Below, in pieces: positions 1 through 7,624 of a DNA stretch of 13,078 nt. Source of the stretch: Comamonadaceae bacterium (GTDB lineage Bacteria; Pseudomonadota; Gammaproteobacteria; Burkholderiales; Burkholderiaceae_C); the NCBI GenBank assembly GCA_027490555.1, contig JAIXXW010000113.1:1-13078 (forward strand), read 5' to 3'. A model generated the notes under the pieces. It was not told where the DNA came from. It saw only the letters and a program-made list of their open reading frames with translations, and searched no databases. How positions within the stretch are numbered: position 1 is the stretch's first letter; the number at the start of each line of letters is the position of its first letter. The position numbers were made by a program, and so were the translations under genes.

Positions 1-200
1 AGACTGAGGACGCGCACACCGCGCAAAGGCTTGAGAGCAGACATGCAAAAGGACTTTGGAAAGGGCCGCCAGGCACCACCGCCAACGGTGGCGAACGAGT
101 CCGCATTATGGCCATGCGAACCCGTCGCCCGCCCCAACCCCCAGCCCCTGGCCTGTCGCCTCCCAGGTGTCCGGCCTGTCCCTGAGCTGGCCAGCCGCCT
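1..200. other. left-edge stretch without a supported gene
   Basis: I see no convincing coding region here. Open frames exist on the plus strand, but their translations are proline/arginine-rich low-complexity sequence typical of non-coding or antisense GC-rich DNA. The only clear structure is a perfect 6-bp stem at 76-91 (CCACCG, loop CCAA, CGGTGG). It has no following T-run, so it is not a canonical terminator. A 10-bp palindrome GCTGGCCAGC lies at 186-195, just past the hsp20 stop codon, and could contribute to transcript ending. Whatever gene lies to the left ends outside the window. Confidence 0.5.
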
Positions 201-635
201 TCAGGCGATCTTCAGCACCTGGCTTTTGCCGTTGTGTTTTTTGGGCAAGGTCAGCTGCAGCACACCGTTTTCATACTTGGCCTGCGCCGCCGCCTGGTCC
301 ACGTTCTCATCGAGGGTGAAACTGCGCGAGACACTGCCGTAGTAGCGCTCGCTGCGGATCACTTTGGCGCCCTCTTTCTGCTCTTTTTCCTTGCGCACTT
401 CGGCGCTCACCGACACCTGGTTGCCGTCGACCGAGACCTTGATGTCCTCCTTGTTGACGCCGGGAATTTCGGCCTTCACAAAAAAGTTCTTCTCGTCTTC
501 CGACAAATCCAGGCGCATCTGGGGCTCCCCCTCCATCAGGCGGTACACGGGGCGCATGCCAAAGCCCTTGAAGAAATCGTCGCTGAAGGGGTCACGCAGT
601 TCGCTGAAAGGGTTGAATCGTGCAAGGGTCGTCAT
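201..635 (-). CDS. small heat-shock protein, Hsp20/alpha-crystallin family
   Basis: This is an ATP-independent holdase chaperone of the cytoplasm. The family binds unfolding proteins in large oligomers and passes them to DnaK/ClpB. The 144-residue product has a short N-terminal arm rich in Phe (FNPF, FFKGFG). An alpha-crystallin domain follows from about residue 38 to the end, with the AEIPGV strand at 55-60 and the diagnostic GVLQLTLPK motif at 124-132. Length and layout are normal for the class. An ATG four codons upstream (647) is possible, but the ATG at 635 is preferred because GGAG at 642-645 sits six bases before it. The C-terminal extension is short and has no clear I-x-I motif; it ends in QVLKIA. 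The gene follows hrpA on the same strand after about 180 bases, so it probably has its own promoter. I could not identify a convincing sigma-32 promoter. Confidence 0.93.
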   Translation of the reverse strand: MTTLARFNPFSELRDPFSDDFFKGFGMRPVYRLMEGEPQMRLDLSEDEKNFFVKAEIPGVNKEDIKVSVDGNQVSVSAEVRKEKEQKEGAKVIRSERYYGSVSRSFTLDENVDQAAAQAKYENGVLQLTLPKKHNGKSQVLKIA

Positions 636-659
636 GGGGTTCTCCATCCAAAGGGGTTG

Positions 660-677
660 CGCAGCAGGGTTGCTGCG
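660..677 (-). promoter_or_regulatory. perfect hairpin in the hsp20 leader
   Basis: The bases form a perfect 7-bp stem with a 4-base loop (CGCAGCA, GGGT, TGCTGCG on the plus strand). In the hsp20 transcript it would fold 15 bases upstream of the GGAG ribosome-binding site at 642-645. Many proteobacterial small heat-shock genes have thermosensing leaders (ROSE or fourU types). Here the hairpin does not itself pair with the Shine-Dalgarno bases, so a thermometer role is only a possibility. Confidence 0.3.
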
Positions 678-815
678 GGTGCGGCGGGCACAGTCCCTGG
701 CCCGCAGAGCGGATCACCATGACCCGCCCCAAGGCCACTGTCGCCGCAAGGCCCATCGCGGTCAGTGGCGCATTGCACACAGCCCCTATGCCCAGACATC
801 AGCCTTACGCAGATA

Positions 816-3800
816 TCAATGGTTCAACTGCCCCCAAGCCTTGTCCAGCCGCTTGATGCTCACCGGCTGCGGGGTGCGCAGTTCTTGGGCGAAGAAGCTC
901 ACGCGCAGTTCTTCCAGCAGCCAGCGGAATTCGAGCATGCGGGCGTCTTGCGCGCCTTTGCGTTCGGCCACCAGGCGCCAGTAGCGTTGCTCTTGCGGGC
1001 GCAGCTCTGACAGGCGCTGGGCGTCGCGGGCGGGGTCGGCGCGGTATTTGTCCAGACGCAGCGTGATGGCCTTGAGGTAGCGGGCATAGTGCTGCAGCTG
1101 CGGCCACGGGGTGGCGGCCATGAAGTTTTTGGGCATCAGGCGCTGCAGTTGCTGGGTGCAGTCGGCCGTGGCCTCGGGGGCGTTTTTGGTGTCTTTGATC
1201 TTGCGGGTGGCCGCGCCAAACTCCAGCAAGATGGTGCCCGCCAGCCGGGCCACTTCGTTGGCGATCAAGGTGAGGCGGCCCCGGCCTTCTTCGATGCGGC
1301 GCTTGAAGCTGGTCTCGTCGTTGGGCAGCGGGTCGAGCAAGAAGGCGCGGTCCAGCGCCACGTCGATGATCTGGGTTTTCAGCTCGTCCGCTGTGCCCAG
1401 CGGCATGTAGGCCACCGCCATTTTTTGCAGGTCGAGGATGTTTTTTTCCAGGTACTTGAGCGCGTCCTTGATCTGCAGCGCAAACAGGCGACGCAGGCCG
1501 GCGCGGTTTTTGGCGGCAGCCACTTCGGGCTCGTCAAACACCTCGATGGTCACGGCGTCTTGCATGTCCACCAGCGCCGGAAAGCCGATCAGGGTCTGTC
1601 CGCCTTTGCTGATTTCCATCAGCTCGGGCAACTCGCCAAAGGTCCAGGCGGTGTAGCGTTGGGGGGCCAAGGGCTTGACTTCGGAGTTGGGAGACTTCTG
1701 CTTCTGCAGGGAATCAATAGGGGTCAGAGCCCGATTTCCTTCGGACAATCGGGATCCGACCCCTATTGATTTGGGGTCCTTCGACAAATCGGGGTCTGAC
1801 CCCAATTTTTCTGAGCCCAATTTTTCAGGCGCTGCCGCGACTTTGAGTTGCGCCAGCGCCTGGAAGGCGCCACGGGCTTTAGCGCCCCACTCTCCTTTGA
1901 GCGCGCCCAGGTTGCGGCCCATGCCCAGTTGTCGGCCGTGTTCGTCCACCACGCGCAGGTTCATGAACAAATGCGGGCTGAGCATGTCGTGCTTGAAGTC
2001 GGTACGCTTGATGTCCAGGCTGGTTTCATCGCGCACTTTCTTGAGCAGCACATCGGTGAGCGAGCCGGTCCCGAAGACCTCGGGCGCCGACAACTCGGCC
2101 GCCAAACGCGCGGCCGACTCGGGCAGCGGCACAAAGCGGCTGCGCGGGCGCTGCGGCAGGCTTTTGAGCAGGGCCTGGATCTTGTCTTTGAGCAGGCCAG
2201 GCACCAGCCATTCGCAGCGGTCTTCGCTCACCTGGTTGAGCACAAACAGCGGCACCGTCACCGTCACGCCGTCGCGGGCGTCGCCCGGCTCGTGCAGGTA
2301 GCTGGCCTGGCAGTCGGTGCCGCCCAGGCGGATGTGTTTGGGAAAGGCCTGGGTGGTGATGCCGGCGGCCTCGTGGCGCATCAGCTCTTCGCGGCTCAGC
2401 AGCAACAGGCGCGGCTGCTTGGCGCTCTCCAGCCGGTACCAGTCTTCGAGCAAGCGGCCGCTGCACACCTCGGACGGGATCTGCTGGTCGTAAAAAGCGT
2501 AGATCAGCTCGTCGTCTACCAGCACATCCTGCCGGCGCGACTTGTGCTCGAGCTCTTCGACCTTGGCGATCATCTTGTGGTTGGCGGCCAAAAACGGCAG
2601 CCGGGTCTCCCACTGGCCGGCCACCAGGGCTTCGCGGATGAAGATCTCGCGCGCACCGTGCAGGTCCACCCGGCTGTAGGGTGTGCGCCGCCCGCTGTAG
2701 ACCACCAGGCCATACAGGGTGGCGCGCTCCAGCGCCACCACCTCGGCGGATTTCTTTTCCCAATGCGGGTCGAGCAGCTGCTTTTTGAGCAGGTGCGCGC
2801 CGACTTGCTCGAGCCACTGCGGCTCGATGGCCGCGATGCCCCGGCCAAACAGGCGCGTGGTCTCGACCAGTTCGGCCACCACGATCCAGCGGCCGGGCTT
2901 TTTGCTCAGGTGCGCGCCGGGGTGTTTGTGGAACTTGATGCCGCGCGCGCCCAGGTAAGCCTCTTCCTCTTCGAGCTTGTAGCCCACGTTGCCCAGCAGG
3001 CCCGCCAGCATGGACAGGTGCAGCTGCTCGTAGCTCGCGGGCTGGGTGTTGATGCGCCACTTGTGCTCGGTCACCACCGTGAGCAGCTGCGTGTGCGTGT
3101 CACGCCACTCGCGCACACGCCGGACGTTGATGAAGTTCTGGCGCAGCAGCTGCTCGTATTGCCGGTTGCTGAGCTTGTGCGTGGCCTGGCTTTGGAAATG
3201 GGGGTCAGATCCCGATTTCCTGGCCGGCGCTTCACCGCCCCGGGCGGCGTGTATCCATTTCCACAGCTTCAGATAGCCTGTGAACTCGCTTTTCTCGTCG
3301 TCGAACTTGGCGTGCTGCTGGTCGGCCTGGGCTTGGGCGTCCATGGGGCGGTCGCGCACGTCCTGCACGCTCATGGCGCTGGCGATCACCAGCACCTCGT
3401 CCAGGGCGTTGCGGTGGCGGGCCTCCAAAATCATGCGGCCCACGCGCGGGTCCAGCGGCAAGCGGGCCAGCTCCTGCCCCATGGGCGTGAGCTCGTTGTC
3501 GTCATCGACCGCGCCCAGCTCGGCCAGCAATTGATAGCCGTCGGTGATCGCCCGCCTGGACGGCGCTTCGATGAAAGGGAAGTCTTCCACCACGCCCAGG
3601 TGCAGGCTCTTCATGCGCAAGATCACGCCCGCCAAAGACGAGCGCAGGATTTCCGGGTCGGTGAAGCGCGGCCGCTGTGCAAAGTCTTTTTCGTCGTACA
3701 GGCGGATGCAGATGCCGTTGGCCACGCGGCCGCAGCGGCCTGCCCGCTGGTTGGCTGCGGCCTGGCTGATCGGCTCGACCATCAGCTGCTCGACCTTGCT

Positions 3801-4811
3801 GCGCAGGCTGTAGCGCTTGACGCGTGCGGTGCCGGCGTCGATGACGTAGCGGATGCCGGGCACGGTCAACGAGGTTTCGGCCACGTTGGTGGCCAGCACG
3901 ATGCGGCGACCATCCGAGGCCTCGAAAATCCGGTCTTGCTCGGCCTGCGACAGGCGGGCAAACAGGGGCAGCACCTCGGCCTTGCGCAGGTGCGGCTTTT
4001 GCGCCAGGTGCTTGCGCAGGTGGTCGGCGGCTTCGCGGATCTCGCGCTCGCCGGGCAAGAAGATCAGGATGTCTCCCCCTGCCCCGCCCTGCCAGAGTTC
4101 GTCCACCGCATCGGCCATGGCCTCGTTCAGGCCGTGGTCGCGCGATTCTTCAAAGGGTCGGTAGCGTTGCTCCACCGGGAAGGTGCGACCCGAGACCATG
4201 ATGACCGGGGCGGGACCCTGGCGGGACGCAAAGTGTTTGGCAAAGCGGTCGGCGTCGATGGTGGCCGAGGTGACCACCACTTTCAGGTCGGGCCGGCGCG
4301 GCAGGATTTGGCGCAGGTAGCCCAACAGGAAGTCGATGTTCAGGCTACGCTCGTGCGCCTCGTCGATGATGATCGTGTCATAGGCCTGCAGCAGCGGGTC
4401 GGTCTGGGTTTCGGCCAGCAAGATGCCGTCGGTCATGAGCTTGACCGAGGCGTTCTTGGACAGGCGGTCCTGAAACCGAACCTTGAAACCCACCACCTCG
4501 CCCAGCGGGGTTTGGAGTTCTTCGGCGATGCGCTTGGCCACCGAGCTGGCCGCGATGCGCCGGGGCTGGGTGTGGCCGATCAGGCGCGCCCGCTCGCCCG
4601 GCTTGGCGTTCATCTTGCCTCGCCCCAGCATCAGCGCGATTTTGGGCAGCTGGGTGGTCTTGCCCGAGCCGGTCTCACCGCACACGATGATGACCTGGTG
4701 CTGCGCCATGGCGGCCATGATCTCGTCACGGCGGGCCGAGACGGGCAGGCCTTCGGGGAAGTCGATTTGCAGGGGGGCGTCGGACAAGGCGGAAACTTCT
4801 GTGAAAATCAA
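816..4811 (-). CDS. hrpA: ATP-dependent RNA helicase HrpA (DEAH box)
   Basis: This is a cytoplasmic DEAH-box 3'-5' RNA helicase. Family members act in mRNA processing and in rescue of stalled ribosomes. Of 1331 residues, the N-terminal part holds the helicase core: Walker A GETGSGKT at 45-52, DEAH at 150-153, SAT at 182-184 and motif VI QRAGRCGR at 355-362. HA2/OB-type regions and the long HrpA-specific C-terminal region follow, ending in the typical ELRVSFFAQELRTPQPVS-like tail. Compared with E. coli HrpA (recalled, about 1300 aa) the N-terminal ~65 residues are absent. The start is TTG at 4811; no ATG lies between it and an in-frame stop eight codons upstream, and no clear Shine-Dalgarno is visible, so a slightly internal start cannot be excluded. 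Two stretches, about residues 531-539 and 995-1034, are encoded by palindromic repeats and look like in-frame insertions in linkers. The gene is divergent from argA. Confidence 0.95.
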   Translation of the reverse strand: MIFTEVSALSDAPLQIDFPEGLPVSARRDEIMAAMAQHQVIIVCGETGSGKTTQLPKIALMLGRGKMNAKPGERARLIGHTQPRRIAASSVAKRIAEELQTPLGEVVGFKVRFQDRLSKNASVKLMTDGILLAETQTDPLLQAYDTIIIDEAHERSLNIDFLLGYLRQILPRRPDLKVVVTSATIDADRFAKHFASRQGPAPVIMVSGRTFPVEQRYRPFEESRDHGLNEAMADAVDELWQGGAGGDILIFLPGEREIREAADHLRKHLAQKPHLRKAEVLPLFARLSQAEQDRIFEASDGRRIVLATNVAETSLTVPGIRYVIDAGTARVKRYSLRSKVEQLMVEPISQAAANQRAGRCGRVANGICIRLYDEKDFAQRPRFTDPEILRSSLAGVILRMKSLHLGVVEDFPFIEAPSRRAITDGYQLLAELGAVDDDNELTPMGQELARLPLDPRVGRMILEARHRNALDEVLVIASAMSVQDVRDRPMDAQAQADQQHAKFDDEKSEFTGYLKLWKWIHAARGGEAPARKSGSDPHFQSQATHKLSNRQYEQLLRQNFINVRRVREWRDTHTQLLTVVTEHKWRINTQPASYEQLHLSMLAGLLGNVGYKLEEEEAYLGARGIKFHKHPGAHLSKKPGRWIVVAELVETTRLFGRGIAAIEPQWLEQVGAHLLKKQLLDPHWEKKSAEVVALERATLYGLVVYSGRRTPYSRVDLHGAREIFIREALVAGQWETRLPFLAANHKMIAKVEELEHKSRRQDVLVDDELIYAFYDQQIPSEVCSGRLLEDWYRLESAKQPRLLLLSREELMRHEAAGITTQAFPKHIRLGGTDCQASYLHEPGDARDGVTVTVPLFVLNQVSEDRCEWLVPGLLKDKIQALLKSLPQRPRSRFVPLPESAARLAAELSAPEVFGTGSLTDVLLKKVRDETSLDIKRTDFKHDMLSPHLFMNLRVVDEHGRQLGMGRNLGALKGEWGAKARGAFQALAQLKVAAAPEKLGSEKLGSDPDLSKDPKSIGVGSRLSEGNRALTPIDSLQKQKSPNSEVKPLAPQRYTAWTFGELPELMEISKGGQTLIGFPALVDMQDAVTIEVFDEPEVAAAKNRAGLRRLFALQIKDALKYLEKNILDLQKMAVAYMPLGTADELKTQIIDVALDRAFLLDPLPNDETSFKRRIEEGRGRLTLIANEVARLAGTILLEFGAATRKIKDTKNAPEATADCTQQLQRLMPKNFMAATPWPQLQHYARYLKAITLRLDKYRADPARDAQRLSELRPQEQRYWRLVAERKGAQDARMLEFRWLLEELRVSFFAQELRTPQPVSIKRLDKAWGQLNH
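1712..1771. repeat. long inverted repeat inside hrpA
   Basis: The arms are 25 bases each (1712-1736 and 1747-1771), matching at 23 of 25 positions around a 10-base spacer. Each arm contains the core GGGGTCAGAnCCCGATT or its complement. The spacer can extend the stem a little (TCC with GGA). The sequence is visibly more AT-rich than the surrounding hrpA. It lies in frame within hrpA and is translated as part of a peptide containing KSIGVGSRLSEGNRALTPI. It resembles palindromic dispersed repeats (REP-like), but assignment to a named family needs a genome-wide count. Confidence 0.8.
1786..1827. repeat. palindromic repeat copy plus 15-bp tandem tail in hrpA
   Basis: AAATCGGGGTCTGACCCC at 1786-1803 is the complement of the same core seen elsewhere in hrpA (17 of 18 bases equal to the 3201-3218 copy). 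The palindrome GGGGTC-T-GACCCC sits inside it. It is followed by two near-identical 15-bp units, GACCCCAATTTTTCT (1798-1812) and GAGCCCAATTTTTCA (1813-1827), which encode the duplicated EKLGS-EKLGS in the helicase. A further partial core TTGGGGTC lies at 1771-1778. Together with 1712-1771 this is a compound cluster of at least three core copies. Confidence 0.75.
3194..3220. repeat. single palindromic repeat copy in hrpA
   Basis: This is a 27-base near-palindrome (GGAAATGGGGGTC, A, GATCCCGATTTCC) with 11 of 13 arm positions paired. Its right-hand 20 bases (3201-3220) match 1720-1739 at 19 of 20 positions, so it is the same element as the distal cluster about 1.5 kb away. It is read in frame as RKSGSDPHF (residues 531-539). 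It sits in a region where E. coli HrpA, as recalled, has a shorter linker before the conserved RVREW segment. Confidence 0.75.
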
Positions 4812-4876
4812 GGCAAGAACAGCCCGGGATTATCCCCGGCCCGGCACTCTGCCCCATTCGCCGTACCTGATTGCCC
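4812..4876. promoter_or_regulatory. divergent hrpA/argA intergenic region
   Basis: These 65 bases must hold the control signals for both genes unless transcription starts inside a coding region. A perfect 11-base palindrome GGGAT-T-ATCCC lies at 4826-4836, within a larger CCGGG...CCCGG pair. On the minus strand it contains GATAAT (4834-4829), a good -10 match placed suitably for the hrpA TTG start, but no convincing -35 accompanies it. No clear Shine-Dalgarno precedes either start. Confidence 0.3.
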
Positions 4877-6223
4877 ATGTCCACAGTCTTCAACTTCACT
4901 TTTGTGCCCTGGTTCCGCTCGGTGGCGCCCTACATCCACATGCACCGGGGCAAGACCTTTGTGGTGGGGATCGCGGGCGAGGCGATTGCGGCAGGCAAGC
5001 TGCACAACCTGGCGCAAGACCTGGCGCTGATCCAGAGCATGGGCGTGCGGATTGTGCTGGTGCACGGCTTTCGCCCCCAGGTCAACGAGCAGCTGGCCGC
5101 CAAGGGCCACATGCCCAAATACTCCCACGGCATCCGCATCACCGACAGTGTGGCCCTGGACTGCGCCCAAGAGGCGGCCGGGCAGCTGCGTTACGAGATC
5201 GAGGCGGCCTTCAGCCAGGGCCTGCCCAACACGCCCATGGCCGGCTCCACGGTGCGGGTGATTTCGGGCAACTTCATCACCGCCCGGCCGGTGGGCATCG
5301 TGGACGGGGTGGACTTCATGCACTCGGGCCTGGTGCGCAAGGTGGATGTGGACGGCATCGTGCGCACCCTGGACATGGGCGCGATGGTGCTGCTCTCGCC
5401 CTTTGGCTTCTCCCCCACCGGTGAAGCCTTCAACCTGACCATGGAAGAGGTGGCCACCAGCGTGGCCGCAGAGCTGCAGGCCGACAAGCTGATCTTCCTG
5501 ACCGAGATTCCGGGCATCCGCGTCAACCCACATGAGCCGGCCAGCGACGACAACCCGATCGACACCGAATTGCCGCTGGCCACCGCCCGCCAAATCCTGG
5601 CCGAGTCGCCCAACCCGACGCAGCCGACCGACCTGGCGTTTTACCTGCAGCACTGCGTGAAGGCCTGCGAGGAAGGCGTGGAGCGCTCGCACATCCTGTC
5701 GTTTGCCGTCGATGGCGCCCTGCTGCTGGAGATTTATGTGCACGACGGCATCGGCACCATGGTGGTCGATGAAAAGCTCGAGGAGCTGCGCGAGGCCACC
5801 GCCGACGACGTGGGCGGCATCTTGCAGCTGATCGAGCCGTTCGAGAAGGACGGCACCCTGGTCAAGCGCGACCGCACCGAGATCGAGCGCGACATCGACC
5901 ACTACACCATCATCGACCACGATGGTGTGATCTTTGCCTGCGCGGCGCTTTACCCCTACACCGAAGCCAAGACGGCCGAGATGGCGGCGCTGACGGTGTC
6001 GCCCCAGTCACAGGGTCAGGGCGATGGCGAAAAGGTCTTGAAGCGCATCGAGCAACGCGCCCGGGCCATGGGCCTCAAAAGCATCTTTGTGCTGACCACC
6101 CGCACCAAGCACTGGTTCATCAAGCGCGGGTTTGAGCAGGTCGACCCGGACTGGCTGCCCGAAGCCCGCAAGCGCAAATACAACTGGGACCGCAAGAGCC
6201 TGGTGCTGGTCAAGAAACTGTGA
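4877..6223 (+). CDS. argA: amino-acid N-acetyltransferase (N-acetylglutamate synthase)
   Basis: ArgA catalyses the first step of arginine biosynthesis: acetyl-CoA plus L-glutamate gives N-acetylglutamate. It is usually feedback-inhibited by arginine, and it acts in the cytoplasm. The 448-residue protein has the classic two-domain layout. An amino-acid-kinase-like domain spans about 15-285, including VVGIAGEAI near 29-37 and VLVHGFRPQVN at 60-70; it binds arginine and is not catalytic as a kinase in this family. A C-terminal GNAT domain spans about 295-448, with an acetyl-CoA loop in the QSQGQGDGEKVL segment and a following FxxRGF-type KRGFEQV motif. Length is normal for the proteobacterial ArgA class. 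The ATG at 4877 is preferred to the TTG two codons upstream at 4871; neither has a strong Shine-Dalgarno. The 3' end overlaps the convergent dsbB by 14 bases. Confidence 0.95.
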   Translation: MSTVFNFTFVPWFRSVAPYIHMHRGKTFVVGIAGEAIAAGKLHNLAQDLALIQSMGVRIVLVHGFRPQVNEQLAAKGHMPKYSHGIRITDSVALDCAQEAAGQLRYEIEAAFSQGLPNTPMAGSTVRVISGNFITARPVGIVDGVDFMHSGLVRKVDVDGIVRTLDMGAMVLLSPFGFSPTGEAFNLTMEEVATSVAAELQADKLIFLTEIPGIRVNPHEPASDDNPIDTELPLATARQILAESPNPTQPTDLAFYLQHCVKACEEGVERSHILSFAVDGALLLEIYVHDGIGTMVVDEKLEELREATADDVGGILQLIEPFEKDGTLVKRDRTEIERDIDHYTIIDHDGVIFACAALYPYTEAKTAEMAALTVSPQSQGQGDGEKVLKRIEQRARAMGLKSIFVLTTRTKHWFIKRGFEQVDPDWLPEARKRKYNWDRKSLVLVKKL

Positions 6224-6722
6224 GGGTGTGGGAGCGCAGGGCCCTGACCACGGCCCACAGCCCCACCACACCAAACACCACAAAGCCCACAAAGGACCAG
6301 TTGGCGATCGAGCCGCCCAAAAAGGTCCAGTCGATCTTGCTGCAGTCACCGCTGCCCTTGAAGATCATGGGGATGGCCCGATTCAGGGGGAAGTTTTCGA
6401 CCATGCCGTAAAAGTCGCGGCCGCAGTTGACCACCTCGGGCGGGTACCACTGCAACCAGCTCTGGCGGGCGGCGGTGAAGGCGCCAAAACCTGCGCTCAG
6501 CACCATCAGCAGACCTGCTGCCGCCAAGGCCCTGCCACTCAAACGCCAGGCCAAGAGGGCCAGCACCACCACAGCGATCAGGGCGTAGCGCTGCACGATG
6601 CACATGGGGCACGGGTTGAGGCCCACCACATGCTGCAGGTACAGGCCAAACACCAGCATGCCCACGCCAGACATGGCGATCAGCAACATCCAGCGCTGGG
6701 GGGAAATGTCGGAGGGTTTCAT
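6210..6722 (-). CDS. dsbB: disulfide bond formation protein B
   Basis: DsbB is an inner-membrane protein that re-oxidises periplasmic DsbA and passes the electrons to quinones. The 170-residue sequence has four hydrophobic helices (roughly 11-30, 44-60, 65-84 and 138-162). Both functional cysteine pairs are present: C38-P-M-C41 in the first periplasmic loop, and C100 (in NCGRDF) with C127 (in GDCS) in the second. R45 directly after the first pair (VQRY) is the conserved residue linked to quinone binding in the family. No dsbA lies in the window. The start ATG at 6722 has no obvious Shine-Dalgarno. The stop codon lies inside the 3' end of argA on the opposite strand. fpr lies 84 bases upstream on the same strand, so co-transcription is possible but not shown. 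Confidence 0.94.
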   Translation of the reverse strand: MKPSDISPQRWMLLIAMSGVGMLVFGLYLQHVVGLNPCPMCIVQRYALIAVVVLALLAWRLSGRALAAAGLLMVLSAGFGAFTAARQSWLQWYPPEVVNCGRDFYGMVENFPLNRAIPMIFKGSGDCSKIDWTFLGGSIANWSFVGFVVFGVVGLWAVVRALRSHTLTVS

Positions 6723-6806
6723 CGGGATGGTTTCAAACGCATGGACTCATTTTGCGCCCGCAGGCCCCGTTCGCTTGGCGGGCTGGCGCACACACCCAGG
6801 CTCAGC

Positions 6807-7583
6807 TCAGGCATCGGCAAAGGCGCGCTCGATCACAAAAGCGCCAGGCGTGCTGGTGTTGCCCTCTTGCAGCCCACGCGCTTCGCAAATGCGCTTGAGG
6901 TCCTTGAGCATTTCGGGCGAGCCGCAGATCATCACCCGGTCGGTCTCGGGGTTGAGCTCGGGCATGCCCAGATCGGCAAACAGCTTGCCACTTTCGATCA
7001 GGTCGGTCACGCGCCCCTGGTTCTGGTAGGGCTCACGGGTCACGGTCGGGTAGTACAGCAGCTGCTGGCGCACCATCTCGCCCAGGAATTCGTGGGCCGG
7101 CAATTCTTGCGTGATGTAGTCGTGGTAAGCCAGCTCGTTGACCTGGCGCACGCCGTGCACCAGGATCACTTTTTCAAAGCGCTCGTAGGTGTCGGGGTCA
7201 CGGATGATGCTCATGAACGGGGCCAGGCCGGTGCCGGTGCCCATCAGGTAGAGGTTTTTGCCGGGCAACAAATAGTCGCACAGCAAAGTGCCCGTGGGCT
7301 TGCGGCCCACGATGATGGTGTCGCCCACTTGGATGTGTTGCAGCCGGGAGGTCAAGGGGCCGTCGGGCACCTTGATGCTCAGGAACTCCAGGTGCTCTTC
7401 GTAGTTGGCGCTGGCGATCGAGTAGGCCCTGAGCAGAGGCTTGCCGTTGTCGCCACGCAAGCCAATCATGGTGAAGTGCCCGTTGGAAAAGCGCAGGGCC
7501 TGGTCTCGGGTGGTGGTGAAGCTGAACAGGCGGTCGGTCCAGTGGTGAACACTCAAAACGCGTTCTTCAAGAAATGCACTCAT
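6807..7583 (-). CDS. fpr: ferredoxin/flavodoxin--NADP+ reductase
   Basis: This is an FAD enzyme moving electrons between NADPH and ferredoxin or flavodoxin in the cytoplasm, and it often contributes to iron-sulfur and oxidative-stress metabolism. The 258 residues match the bacterial Fpr class. The FAD-binding domain spans about 1-100, with RAYSIAS at 52-58 (the RxYS motif) and GPLTSRL at 75-81. The NADP-binding domain spans 105-258, with GTGTGLAPF at 115-123 and ICGSPEML at 219-226. The C-terminal FVIERAFADA tail extends past the last aromatic residue, as in the Azotobacter/Pseudomonas-type subclass. It is divergent from yggX across 199 bases. A TTTAGA (complement of 7754-7759), 17-base spacer, TATAGA arrangement lies on the minus strand, but it would give a leader of about 140 bases, so I treat it as weak. 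No clear Shine-Dalgarno precedes the ATG. Confidence 0.94.
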   Translation of the reverse strand: MSAFLEERVLSVHHWTDRLFSFTTTRDQALRFSNGHFTMIGLRGDNGKPLLRAYSIASANYEEHLEFLSIKVPDGPLTSRLQHIQVGDTIIVGRKPTGTLLCDYLLPGKNLYLMGTGTGLAPFMSIIRDPDTYERFEKVILVHGVRQVNELAYHDYITQELPAHEFLGEMVRQQLLYYPTVTREPYQNQGRVTDLIESGKLFADLGMPELNPETDRVMICGSPEMLKDLKRICEARGLQEGNTSTPGAFVIERAFADA

Positions 7584-7624
7584 TTGGTATTGGCGTGTGT
7601 GGGCAGGTCAGAGACCCAATGCCC

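Noticed and set aside
76..91. Hairpin at the left edge considered as a terminator
   Set aside because: A perfect 6-bp stem, but with no T-run on either strand and no gene end visible beside it.
1712..3220. The hrpA repeats as a complete transposon or insertion sequence
   Set aside because: No transposase frame, terminal repeats or target-site duplications are visible; only short palindromes are present and the hrpA frame is intact.
1848..5030. A 1060-codon open frame on the plus strand opposite hrpA
   Set aside because: It is rich in His, Ala, Gln, Val and Gly with no recognisable domain, and mirrors the codon bias of hrpA on the other strand. Long stop-free antisense frames are expected in GC-rich genes.
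4808..5920. A 370-codon frame on the minus strand opposite argA
   Set aside because: It is an antisense shadow of the clearly identified argA, with the same His/Val/Gly-rich composition and no motif.
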